From contig JADJUS010000022.1 of the NCBI GenBank assembly GCA_016716905.1, forward strand, positions 620,001 to 684,000: 64,000 nt of DNA, written 5' to 3'. The notes under the pieces were generated by a model. It was not told the origin of the DNA and made no database searches. It was given only the letters and a program-made list of their open reading frames with translations. Both the position numbers and the translations under genes were made by a program. Shown piece by piece: positions 31,085 to 38,342 of this stretch. Positions within the stretch are counted from its first letter, which is position 1. Every line of letters begins with the position of its first letter. The stretch comes from Acidobacteriota bacterium. Lineage in GTDB: Bacteria > Acidobacteriota > Vicinamibacteria > Vicinamibacterales > SCN-69-37.

Positions 31085-32071
31085 CTACGCACTCTTCCCG
31101 AGCCGGCGCCCGAGCCTGGTCAGCAATACCCCAGAGAGCACTGCGGTGGCGCCGATGACTTTGTTCCACGTCAGGGGCTCGCCCAACCACAGCGTGGCCA
31201 CGGCCATGGCGACGACAGGGACGCCGTTGGAGTAAATCGACGTCCGCGCGGGGCCAAGTCGCTGTACCCCCATGTACCAGATGACGTACGCGAGGTTCAG
31301 CGCCAGCAGGGCCGAGAGCACCAGCGCGGTCAGGGTCCAGGCGCTCACGTCCAGCCACGGCACGCGCAGGATTTGGGGCAGCGCCATCGCCACATACGGA
31401 ATCCCGCCATACACCATCGTCATGCCGGTCACGTAGAGCGGGGAATGACGCTTGATGAGCGAGGCCGCCCCGAGCGTGAACGTCACCCAGCACGCCACTG
31501 AACACATGACACGAAGATCGCCCTGTAACGTCGCGCCACCAAACGACGCGCCATGACCCACGACGAAATAGATGCCGAGCGCGGAGACTGCCGCGCCGAT
31601 CCAGTGGAGCCGGCTGATTTGCTCGCGGCCAAGCAGCGCGGACACGACCGCGAGCACGGCCGGTGTGGACCCGACAATCAGGGCGGCGTTTGATGCGCTG
31701 CTGAGCGCCACGCCGCCGACAAAGAAGAACTGGTAGCCAAAGTGGCCGACCAGGCCCAGCCAGACCAGGTCGATACGGTCGCGCCGCGTGAGCGGGTGTG
31801 TGGTGTGAAAGACCGTTGAGATGGGGTTGCCGCGCTGGGCGGTGCGGCGGGCGATGGCAATTGCGGCCAGGAAGACGGCCGACGCAATCAGCAGCCGCAG
31901 CGCGTTAAACGGCTGCGGCGGTACTTCCTCGAACGCGCGCTTGATGACACTGAAATTGGCGCCCCAGATGAGCACCATCAGGGCGAGGAGGAGATCAAGA
32001 AAGGGGACGGGTGTCGATCTGTGGAAAACTCCCCCAGGAAAACGACCTCTGAGGTAGTTTTTGTTGCTCAC
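31085..32071 (-). CDS. EamA-family (DMT) transporter whose 5' end lies in a repeat element
   Basis: The protein has about 328 residues with ten hydrophobic segments in two EamA repeats. The first reads LLLALMVLIWGANFSVIKRAFEEVPPQPFNALR and the second starts near LLGREQISRLHWIGAAVSALGIYFV, the typical drug/metabolite transporter pattern of an inner-membrane exporter. The odd part is the start. The frame before PFLDLLLALMV is entirely inside a palindromic element, and no normal start codon remains between the element and the first membrane segment. The choices are the GTG at 32071 inside the element loop, which gives the leader MSNKNYLRGRFPGGVFHRST, or ATG 31978, which cuts into the first helix. 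The element therefore seems to have replaced the native 5' end. The protein may still be made from the GTG. Confidence 0.75.
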   Translation of the reverse strand: MSNKNYLRGRFPGGVFHRSTPVPFLDLLLALMVLIWGANFSVIKRAFEEVPPQPFNALRLLIASAVFLAAIAIARRTAQRGNPISTVFHTTHPLTRRDRIDLVWLGLVGHFGYQFFFVGGVALSSASNAALIVGSTPAVLAVVSALLGREQISRLHWIGAAVSALGIYFVVGHGASFGGATLQGDLRVMCSVACWVTFTLGAASLIKRHSPLYVTGMTMVYGGIPYVAMALPQILRVPWLDVSAWTLTALVLSALLALNLAYVIWYMGVQRLGPARTSIYSNGVPVVAMAVATLWLGEPLTWNKVIGATAVLSGVLLTRLGRRLGKSA

Positions 32072-32136
32072 TTCTTAAAAACTACCTCAGAGGTCGTTTT
32101 CACTCAGGAGTTTTCCACAGATCGACACCCGTCCCC
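32003..32136. repeat. Nested palindromic element, copy 4 with a second outer inverted repeat
   Basis: Outer arms of 30 bases (32003-32032 and 32107-32136, starting GGGGACGGGTGTCGATCTGT) are perfectly inverted. Inside them is a copy of the AAACGACCTCTGAGGT element with perfect 25-base arms (32038-32062 and 32077-32101) and a 14-base loop. It lies between the 3' end of atpF and the EamA gene, both read leftward. Confidence 0.92.
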
Positions 32137-32155
32137 CTATGGGCCCAGATGCCCC

Positions 32156-32656
32156 CTATTGGACGCTTTTGAACTGACCGATCGCCTCGTTGATCAGCGC
32201 TTCGTTGTCGCCGGCCGAGATGTTGCGTCGCAGGAGTTTCGTGGCAATCGACAGCGAGAGTTCCACGGCCTCGGTGCGGATCTGCGCCACGGCGCGCGCC
32301 GTCTCGAGATGGATTTCCTTCTGGGCGTTTTTGACGATCGCCGCCGCTTCGTCGCGGGCCTTGGCCCGCAACTCTTCGCCAAGGCGCTCGGCATCAGCCC
32401 GGCTGCGGGTCACGATGCCCGACGCCTCGGTACGGGCGAGCGCCAGCAGGCGCGCCGACTCCACCTGCACCTGCTGCAGTTCGGCAGTCGCACGTTTGGC
32501 ATCCTCGACCGACTTCTCGATCGTGGCGCGACGCTCTTCAAGCGCCTTGAGCAACGGTCCCCAGGCGTACTTCTTCAACAGAAAAAGCAGTACCAGGAAC
32601 GTGAGAATGGTCCAGATGGCCAGCCCTGGACTGACCTGGACGAGCGGATTATCCAC
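32156..32656 (-). CDS. atpF: ATP synthase F0 subunit b
   Basis: The protein has 166 residues. A single N-terminal membrane helix (GLAIWTILTFLVLLFLLKKYAW) is followed by a long charged helix with the right-handed coiled-coil character of the peripheral stalk (KALEERRATIEKSVEDAKRATAELQQVQVESARLLALARTEA and on). The start is a GTG at 32656 with GGAAAAG upstream. It is the last gene of the F0 operon. No delta subunit (atpH) or F1 gene follows. Instead a nested palindrome, a likely terminator, comes next. The stalk would therefore have to assemble with F1 subunits encoded elsewhere. Confidence 0.92.
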   Translation of the reverse strand: MDNPLVQVSPGLAIWTILTFLVLLFLLKKYAWGPLLKALEERRATIEKSVEDAKRATAELQQVQVESARLLALARTEASGIVTRSRADAERLGEELRAKARDEAAAIVKNAQKEIHLETARAVAQIRTEAVELSLSIATKLLRRNISAGDNEALINEAIGQFKSVQ

Positions 32657-32716
32657 GAGTCTTTTCCTTTCCCAAAACGATCGGGTCCTTTCCGAGCGGG
32701 CGCGCCCGCAGGTCGG

Positions 32717-32980
32717 TTACTTCAGGAGGACGACGACCAGGCCGAAGACGAGCGAAATGATCGCGGCGCCTTCGAGCAGGAACAGTGGGAAGTTGGCCGC
32801 CGCGGTGATCTGCGCCGCTGCGCTGGGCTGCCGCGCCACGCCTTCAGCGGCCGCCGCTGCCAGCTTGCCGATGCCGATGCCGGCGCCGATGACGGTGAGT
32901 CCGAAGCCGATGGCTGCACCCATGTAGTGCCAGGTGGGCTTGATGATTGCGGCGACTTCGGGGGTGAGGGCTTGTTCCAT
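32717..32980 (-). CDS. atpE: ATP synthase F0 subunit c
   Basis: The protein of 87 residues forms two membrane helices with a polar loop. Helix 1 is AAIGFGLTVIGAGIGIGKLAAAAAEG, the loop is VARQPSAA, and helix 2 is FPLFLLEGAAIISLVFGLVVVLL. The ion-binding carboxylate is the Glu in LLEGAA. The Gln in helix 1 and the Ser/Thr after the Glu that form sodium sites in Ilyobacter-type rings are not seen, so proton coupling is more likely. The GIGIGKL segment has Lys where GxGxA/R is usual. A good GGAGAAGGA ribosome site precedes the ATG at 32980. Confidence 0.93.
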   Translation of the reverse strand: MEQALTPEVAAIIKPTWHYMGAAIGFGLTVIGAGIGIGKLAAAAAEGVARQPSAAAQITAAANFPLFLLEGAAIISLVFGLVVVLLK

Positions 32981-33022
32981 GATGCTGTTTCCTTCTCCTG
33001 AGGGTCTGACTGACTGTAACGG

Positions 33023-33958
33023 TTAGTGGTGCGCGTGAATTGCCATGCCGATAAACACGGCAGACAGAAGGGTGAATACGTAGGCCTGCACGAGAATGAC
33101 GATGAGCTCGAGGCCGGAGATGGCCACGGCCAGCGGCAGTGAGAATCCGAAGCCGATCCCCATGCCGGCCGCCGAACTGGCGAACATCTCGGTGAAGATA
33201 AACACAAACGAGAGAATTGCGAGAATCGCGATGTGGCCGCCCGCCATGTTCGCGGCAAGTCGCATGGTGAGCGCGAACGGCCGCACGAGCATGCCGATGA
33301 ACTCAAGTGGCACCAGCAGGAAGTACACCGGCGTGGCCAGTCCCGGTGGCACCAGGTTCTTCCAGTGCTGCACGAAGCCGTGCTTCTTGGTGCCCGCGAT
33401 CATGATTGAGACGAACGTGATGAGCGCGAGGCCCGCCGTCACATTAAAATTCGCCGTGGCAGTGGCGCCGCCGTGCAGGATGCCTTTGACGAGCGAGTCC
33501 TCAGCGCTGTGCAGGACGTAGTGATCCAGCAGCGTCAGCACGTCGAAGATCGGGATCATGCCCATGACGTTGGCCGTGAGAATGAAGAAGAACAACGTCA
33601 GCAGGAGCGGCGCCCACGCGCTCATGTACTTCTTGCCGAGGTTGGGCTCGGCGACGGTATCGCGCAGAAATTCGACGAGGAACTCGAGGACGTTCATGCC
33701 GCCGGTGGGCACGCGTTCGGGCTGCTTGAGGTAGCGGCGCACCAGCGAGGTGATGACCACAAACGTGACGGCCGCCACGAGCCACACCATGAACACGTGT
33801 TTGGTGACTGAGAAGTCGATGCCGAAAAACGGACCGATGTGAATCAGCGGATGGTCAGCGCTGCTGTTCGCAACGTGCCCAATGATGGTCTCGCCGGCAT
33901 TGAACTTTCCGGCGGCGGCGTGACCGGCCTGCGCGGCCTCGTGAGCTTGTTCCATCAT
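33023..33958 (-). CDS. atpB: ATP synthase F0 subunit a
   Basis: The protein has about 311 residues with six hydrophobic segments. The essential arginine is in RPFALTMRLAANMAGGHIAILAIL, the counterpart of the LRLFGNMxAGH motif. It faces the c-ring glutamate in proton transfer. The N-terminal outer part (DHPLIHIGPFFGIDFSVTKHVFMVW) is typical of the family. The start was set at ATG 33958. A TTG at 33988 in the same frame would add ten residues and cannot be excluded. It lies between atpI upstream and atpE downstream, in the usual F0 order. Confidence 0.92.
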   Translation of the reverse strand: MMEQAHEAAQAGHAAAGKFNAGETIIGHVANSSADHPLIHIGPFFGIDFSVTKHVFMVWLVAAVTFVVITSLVRRYLKQPERVPTGGMNVLEFLVEFLRDTVAEPNLGKKYMSAWAPLLLTLFFFILTANVMGMIPIFDVLTLLDHYVLHSAEDSLVKGILHGGATATANFNVTAGLALITFVSIMIAGTKKHGFVQHWKNLVPPGLATPVYFLLVPLEFIGMLVRPFALTMRLAANMAGGHIAILAILSFVFIFTEMFASSAAGMGIGFGFSLPLAVAISGLELIVILVQAYVFTLLSAVFIGMAIHAHH

Positions 33959-34004
33959 CGTCGTATCTAAACCCGTCTTCGCATCCAAGGCGCCCTGACG
34001 ACGC

Positions 34005-34364
34005 CTACCCTGCCGCCATCAGCCGCCGCAAACAATACGCTTCAGCCAGATGCGTGGCCAGATACGCACCGATGAAGCTGAGGAGGAACGGCAAGGGTCG
34101 CGCGTCCACCACTTTCACCATCAGCACCACGTACGCCACGACGCACATGACCTTCACCGCAAAAGCCCTCAACATGACGGGCAACAACGCGGCCTTCTCC
34201 CGGGCCCACGTGCGCGTCGTAATCGTCCACGACGTGCCCGCCATCACCACCGGTCCGGCAATTCCCAACCACACCGCACGAACGGCGCCCTCGCCCAGCC
34301 CGACCACCGAGGCACCCACACCGGCGGCGATCGCGGTGCCGATGACCCACCACAGGGCGTTCAT
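34005..34364 (-). CDS. atpI: ATP synthase subunit I-like membrane protein
   Basis: The protein of 119 residues has four hydrophobic segments (ALWWVIGTAIAAGVGASVVGLG; VWLGIAGPVVMAGTSWT; AFAVKVMCVVAYVVLMVKVV; PFLLSFIGAYLATHLAEAYCLRRL). The last segment, with its F-x-x-S-F-I/L-x-x-Y pattern, is typical of the AtpI/subunit I family. AtpI helps c-ring assembly or magnesium/calcium uptake. Sequence conservation is low in this family and the call depends strongly on position: it lies between atpZ (7 bases upstream) and atpB (about 46 bases downstream). Confidence 0.72.
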   Translation of the reverse strand: MNALWWVIGTAIAAGVGASVVGLGEGAVRAVWLGIAGPVVMAGTSWTITTRTWAREKAALLPVMLRAFAVKVMCVVAYVVLMVKVVDARPLPFLLSFIGAYLATHLAEAYCLRRLMAAG

Positions 34365-34371
34365 CGCGTCG

Positions 34372-34653
34372 CTACACCTGGCCCCGACGTGAAGCCATGA
34401 TCAGCGCGTAAAACCCGACCACGATCCCGAGGACCAATCCCGATATCAAAAGCCACGGTGACGTCCCCAGCCACCGGTCTGCGACGTAGCCGAGACCACC
34501 CAGCAACAGAATTCCTCCAGTGAGGGTGTAACTGGCGCTGGCCGCCGGGCCCGCCCGCTGCACATTCTCCTGGAAGGCCCGCATCGAACGCTCAAACGAC
34601 TTCAGCGTGTCGAGACGGGGCTTCTTGCCGCCCGGTCGAGGCACTTCCTGCAT
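34372..34653 (-). CDS. atpZ: AtpZ-like F0 assembly protein
   Basis: The protein has 93 residues from ATG 34653, which has GGGAGG seven bases upstream. A longer frame to 34683 adds a glycine-rich leader without a ribosome site. After a charged N-terminus there are two hydrophobic segments (ASYTLTGGILLLGGLGYVADRWLG and SPWLLISGLVLGIVVGFYALIMAS). The GGxxxLGGLGYxxDxxLGTSPxxLIxGxxLGxxxGFY pattern is that of AtpZ/AtpI-like proteins that open F0 operons. With AtpI it may form a magnesium/calcium channel or help c-ring assembly. It is the first gene of the operon. Confidence 0.8.
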   Translation of the reverse strand: MQEVPRPGGKKPRLDTLKSFERSMRAFQENVQRAGPAASASYTLTGGILLLGGLGYVADRWLGTSPWLLISGLVLGIVVGFYALIMASRRGQV

Positions 34654-34790
34654 GTTGCCGCCTCCCGACCCCCCGGCACGCACCGCGCCCCGGGTGGCAA
34701 ACAGCCAATCGTAACAGGCGGACCTCAGTACTGGGAAGGGGGGCGGGCTACCACCCCTGCGACGGACCGTCGGGCACTATACCATGGCTT

Positions 34791-34804
34791 GTGAACAAGT
34801 TCAC
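34791..34804. promoter_or_regulatory. Palindrome GTGAAC-AA-GTTCAC upstream of the VWFA operon
   Basis: Perfect six-base arms with a two-base centre, ending twelve bases before a TATACT -10 box at 34817-34822, which itself ends six bases before the ATG at 34829. The position, overlapping the -35 region, would suit a repressor or activator site. No candidate regulator is identified. Confidence 0.45.
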
Positions 34805-34828
34805 GAGCGACCCCGATATACTGCGGTG

Positions 34829-35749
34829 ATGACACAATTCCCCCTCGTACGGCGTCCCCTGGCGGTCGCGGCCTTGTGCGTCAGCGGGGCTGTTGTCGCT
34901 GCCACCGCCGGAACCGTCCTTCTGGCACAACGGACACCCAACCAGCAACGCGCGGTCATTTCGGTGGTGGACAAAAAGGGCGCACCCGTGGCCACCCTGG
35001 CCACGACGGACCTGACCGTCCGGGAGGATGGCATCGCGCGCGAAGTGCTCAAGGTGGAGCCCGCGACGGGCGCGATGGAAATCGCCATTCTTGTGGACAC
35101 GAGCACCGCCACAACGGGCACCATCACGGACCTGCGCCACTCGGTCAAAGCGTTTGCGGCAGCGATCTGGGAAAAAAGTCCCGACACGCAGATTGCCCTC
35201 TACACATTCGGCGAACGGCCGACCCTGGAAGCCGATTTTTCGTCGAGCGCCGTGAACCTGAACCGCCGTGCAGACCGCCTGTTTGCCGCATCGGGATCGG
35301 GCGCGTATTTCATCGACGCGGTCATCGAAGCCTCCGGCGTACTCAAGAAACGCGCCGGCGCCCGGCCAGTCATCGTGGCCTACGTCGACGAAAACGGCCC
35401 GGAGTTCAGCAACCGGCGCAACGACCATGCGTTTGACGCGCTCGCCGCGGCGCGTGCGTCGTTGTGGACGGTGTCACGTCAGGGATTTGGCAGCAGCACA
35501 TCGACGCCGGAAAACCGCGAGCGGGGCATCGTCATCGGCGACGTCACCACAAAAACAGGCGGGCGCAGTTCCACCGTGTTCGACGGGTCGGCGGTCAAGG
35601 GCCGCTTTGCCGATGTGGCCACGCAACTGCTGGCGCAGTTCGTGGTGACCTACGGCCGCCCCGAGACCCTGGTGCCGCCCGACAAGCTGGAGATCAAGCT
35701 GACGAACAAAGACCTGCGGCTCGCCGCACCGCGGTGGACCACTCGATGA
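34829..35749 (+). CDS. Exported VWFA-like domain protein (incomplete MIDAS)
   Basis: The protein has 306 residues beginning MTQFPLVRRPLAVAALCVSGAVVAATAGTVLLAQ, a signal peptide or N-terminal anchor. The pattern AVISVVDKKGAPVATLATTDLTVREDGIAREVLKVEPA is the beta domain that precedes VWFA in acidobacterial VWFA-related proteins. The VWFA core follows with IAILVDTSTAT, so the DxSxS metal site reads DTSTA and is incomplete. The ATG at 34829 is six bases after TATACT, suggesting a leaderless mRNA. The stop overlaps the start of the next VWFA gene as ATGA. The two proteins are probably made together and may form a complex on the outside of the membrane. Confidence 0.72.
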   Translation: MTQFPLVRRPLAVAALCVSGAVVAATAGTVLLAQRTPNQQRAVISVVDKKGAPVATLATTDLTVREDGIAREVLKVEPATGAMEIAILVDTSTATTGTITDLRHSVKAFAAAIWEKSPDTQIALYTFGERPTLEADFSSSAVNLNRRADRLFAASGSGAYFIDAVIEASGVLKKRAGARPVIVAYVDENGPEFSNRRNDHAFDALAAARASLWTVSRQGFGSSTSTPENRERGIVIGDVTTKTGGRSSTVFDGSAVKGRFADVATQLLAQFVVTYGRPETLVPPDKLEIKLTNKDLRLAAPRWTTR

Positions 35750-36681
35750 CACGTGTCGTGGCGCTGGCCGGCGTGCTGGCGCTGGTGGCCGGGACGACCG
35801 CGCCGGACGCGCAGGTCTTCCGCGTCGGCACCGACGTGGTGTCACTCAACGTCACCGTGACCGAGGGCGAGGTGTTGGTCCCCGGCCTGGAGCAGGCGCT
35901 GTTTTCGGTCTACGAAGATGGCGTGCAGCAGGACATTACGTATTTTTCCCGGACGCCGCAGCCCATCGCGCTCTCGCTGCTCATCGATACCAGCACGAGC
36001 ATGGAGTTCAAACTCGGCGTCGCGCAGGAAGCGGCGATCGGATTCGCCCGCCGCCTCAATCCGACCGACGCGGCGCAGATCATCGACTTCGACAGCCGCC
36101 ACGAGATCCTGCAGACGTTTACCGCCGACAAGGCCCTGCTCGAACAGGCGATCCGCAAGACACGCGTCGGTGGATCCACGTCGCTCTATAACGCCATCTA
36201 CGTGGCGCTCAGTGAGCTGAAGCGCGTGCGCGCGGCGACGCCGGATCAAGTGCGACGGCAGGCGATTGTGGTGTTGTCGGACGGCGAAGACACGTCCAGC
36301 CTGATCGCCTATGAAGATGTGCTCGAGTCGGCCAAGCGCTCGGAAGTGGCGGTGTATGCCATCGGCTTGCGCTCGAAGACCGATCGCCCGACACGCGGAT
36401 TCAACGAGGCCGAGTTCGTGCTGCGGACGCTCTCGCAGGAAACCGGCGGTCGGCCGTTTTTCGTCGAAGATGTCGCGCAGTTGCCCGGCATCTACCAGCA
36501 GATTGCGGATGAACTGGCGAACCAGTACTCGATCGGTTACACCTCGAAGAATCCCAAACGTGATGGCGCATGGCGAGCCATCGTCGTCAAAGTCAACCGC
36601 CCGAACACGGCCGCCCGCACCAAACGGGGCTACTTCGCGCCCGTGCCACCCAAAACGCCACGCCTCGAATTCGCGAAATGA
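35746..36681 (+). CDS. Exported VWFA domain protein with intact MIDAS
   Basis: The protein has 311 residues. A signal peptide (MTRVVALAGVLALVAGTTAPDAQ) is followed by RVGTDVVSLNVTVTEGEVLVPGLEQALFSVYEDGVQQDI, the beta domain typical of the family. The VWFA fold then has a complete metal site: DTSTS in SLLIDTSTSM, the Thr in GGSTSLYNAIY, and the Asp in VVLSDGEDTSS. It ends with NQYSIGYTSKNPKRDGAWRAIVVKV, the usual C-terminal beta pattern. It overlaps the upstream VWFA gene and the downstream cobA-hemD gene, both through ATGA. Metal-dependent protein binding outside the cytoplasm is likely. The partner is unknown. Confidence 0.78.
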   Translation: MTRVVALAGVLALVAGTTAPDAQVFRVGTDVVSLNVTVTEGEVLVPGLEQALFSVYEDGVQQDITYFSRTPQPIALSLLIDTSTSMEFKLGVAQEAAIGFARRLNPTDAAQIIDFDSRHEILQTFTADKALLEQAIRKTRVGGSTSLYNAIYVALSELKRVRAATPDQVRRQAIVVLSDGEDTSSLIAYEDVLESAKRSEVAVYAIGLRSKTDRPTRGFNEAEFVLRTLSQETGGRPFFVEDVAQLPGIYQQIADELANQYSIGYTSKNPKRDGAWRAIVVKVNRPNTAARTKRGYFAPVPPKTPRLEFAK

Positions 36682-38234
36682 ACACCAACCAGCACACCAC
36701 ACGAGGACGAGTCATTTTCATCGGCGCAGGCCCCGGCGACCCCGGCCTGTTGACCACGCGGGGACGACAGGTACTGGCCGACGCCGATGTCGTGGTGTAC
36801 GACCGCGCCGTGGCGCCGATCGTGCGCCTGGCCCGGCCCGACGCCGAGCGGATCGAGGTGGGTGCGCCCGCCGAAGGCGCGATGGCCCAGGACGCCATTG
36901 CGATGCTTGTGGCCGACAAGGCGCGCGAGGGCCTGCTGGTGGCCCGGCTGAAATGGGGTGACCCGTTCCTGTTCGGCAGCGGCGCCAAGGAAGCGCTGTT
37001 CCTGCACGAGCAGGGACTGAGTTTCGAAGTGGTGCCGGGCGTGCCGGTGGCGTTCGGCAGTGCGTACGCCGGCGTGCCGCTCTCGTACCCGGGTGGCCAC
37101 GACGCGTTGATCCTGCTGCGGGGCCATGAAGCCACGCGGGAAGACGCGCCCGACGTGCACTGGCGCGCGCTCGCATCGCTTGAGGGCACCATCGCGGCGT
37201 ACGCAAGTGCGCCGCAAGCCGCGGCCATCCTGCGTAAACTCGTGGCCGCCGGTCGCCCCGCCACACACATGGCCGCGCTCATTTACGACGCCACGCTTGT
37301 TTCGCAACGCGCCGTGACGGACACACTTGCCGGCCTCATCACGCAACTCGAGGCGGATCCCGACGCGGCGTCAGGCCTGCTCATCGTTGGCGACGTCGCG
37401 GGACTGCGCGCCCATCTGCGGTGGTTCGATGAACGCCCCCTCTTCGGGCGGCGCATCGTCGTGACGCGCTCACATGAACGCGCGCGTGACCTGTCGGATC
37501 GCCTGGAGGGCCTCGGCGCCCAGGCGATTGAAGCACCTACCTTCCGCCTGCTGCCTGCCGACGATCCTGAAGCGATCGAACGCGCCGTGGCGTCCGTGCA
37601 GCAGTACCAGTGGGTGGTGTGCGAATCGGCGAACGCCGCGCATCGGTTCCTGAAGGCCGTACTCTCGGGCACGCGCGACCTGCGCACACTCGGCGGTGTC
37701 CGGATTGCCGCGGTCGGCCCCTCCACTGCTGATCAGTTCCGCGCTGCAGGACTGGTACCCGATGTGGTGGTGCCCGAAACCGGCGAAGAGGCCACGTGTG
37801 ACGCCATCGCCGCCCACGGAGCGCTCGCCGGGTCGCGGATGCTCGTGATTCGCCCCGACCACGGGCGCGCCGAACGTGGCGACGAAGGCCCGACGGCCGA
37901 GTTGCGTCGCCGCGGCGCTGATGCGCACGACCTGATCGCTTACCGCACGGTGCCGGGCGCCCCGGAGTCGGCCGCCGCGCAGGAACTGTATCGCCAGCTG
38001 CTCGAGGGCCGTATCGACGCGGTCACCTTCACGTCACCGACGGCCGTGCAGCGGTTCGTCGATCTCATCGGCCGCGAACAAGCCGCCGACCTGCTCAATA
38101 CCACCGTGGTCGCCACCATCGGCCCCGTTACCGCCGCGGCCGCTCGCGCGCTCGGCGTCACGGCGCCGATTGTGGCCGACACGTTTACGGTCGACGGGCT
38201 GGTCGACGCGCTGGTGCGGCGGTTGAACCGCTGA
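36678..38234 (+). CDS. Fused uroporphyrinogen-III C-methyltransferase / uroporphyrinogen-III synthase
   Basis: The protein has 518 residues. The N-terminal half (about 10-250) is a SUMT/CobA-type methyltransferase: GAGPGDPGLLTTRG (SAM-binding loop), YDRAV, RLKWGDPFLFGSGAKEA and PGVPVAFGSAYAGVPLSY. The C-terminal half (about 260-518) is a HemD fold: RRIVVTRSHERARDLSDRLEGLGAQAIEAPTFRLLP, VVCESANAAHRFL, VAAVGPSTADQF, and DAVTFTSPTAVQRFVDLIG with TVVATIGPVTAAAARALG. The fusion makes uroporphyrinogen III and turns it into precorrin-2 for sirohaem or cobalamin. Some SUMT positions differ from the usual (LKWGDPFLF instead of LKGGDPFVF). It starts inside the stop of the VWFA gene upstream (ATGA), an odd partner. 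Confidence 0.85.
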   Translation: MNTNQHTTRGRVIFIGAGPGDPGLLTTRGRQVLADADVVVYDRAVAPIVRLARPDAERIEVGAPAEGAMAQDAIAMLVADKAREGLLVARLKWGDPFLFGSGAKEALFLHEQGLSFEVVPGVPVAFGSAYAGVPLSYPGGHDALILLRGHEATREDAPDVHWRALASLEGTIAAYASAPQAAAILRKLVAAGRPATHMAALIYDATLVSQRAVTDTLAGLITQLEADPDAASGLLIVGDVAGLRAHLRWFDERPLFGRRIVVTRSHERARDLSDRLEGLGAQAIEAPTFRLLPADDPEAIERAVASVQQYQWVVCESANAAHRFLKAVLSGTRDLRTLGGVRIAAVGPSTADQFRAAGLVPDVVVPETGEEATCDAIAAHGALAGSRMLVIRPDHGRAERGDEGPTAELRRRGADAHDLIAYRTVPGAPESAAAQELYRQLLEGRIDAVTFTSPTAVQRFVDLIGREQAADLLNTTVVATIGPVTAAAARALGVTAPIVADTFTVDGLVDALVRRLNR

Positions 38235-38237
38235 TTT

Positions 38238-38336
38238 GCCGGGTCTGAAGACCCGGCCTCCTTCTTCGGGGCCGGACCTTTAAGACCCAGCCTCCTTCTT
38301 TCTTCGGAGGCCGGGTCTTTAGACCCGGCGTGTCCG
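38238..38336. repeat. Cluster of three REP-like palindromes (first family)
   Basis: GCCGGGTCTGAAGACCCGGC, a diverged copy (GCCGGACCTTTAAGACCCAGC) and GCCGGGTCTTTAGACCCGGC follow one another, with CCTCCTTCTT spacers. They lie between the convergent ends of cobA-hemD and the TonB receptor gene. Confidence 0.8.
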
Positions 38337-38342
38337 CTTGTT

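Noticed and set aside
32021..33001. Plus-strand frame over atpF/atpE beginning in the palindrome
   Set aside because: Antisense to two ATP synthase genes. The TTSEVV peptide appears because the element is palindromic.
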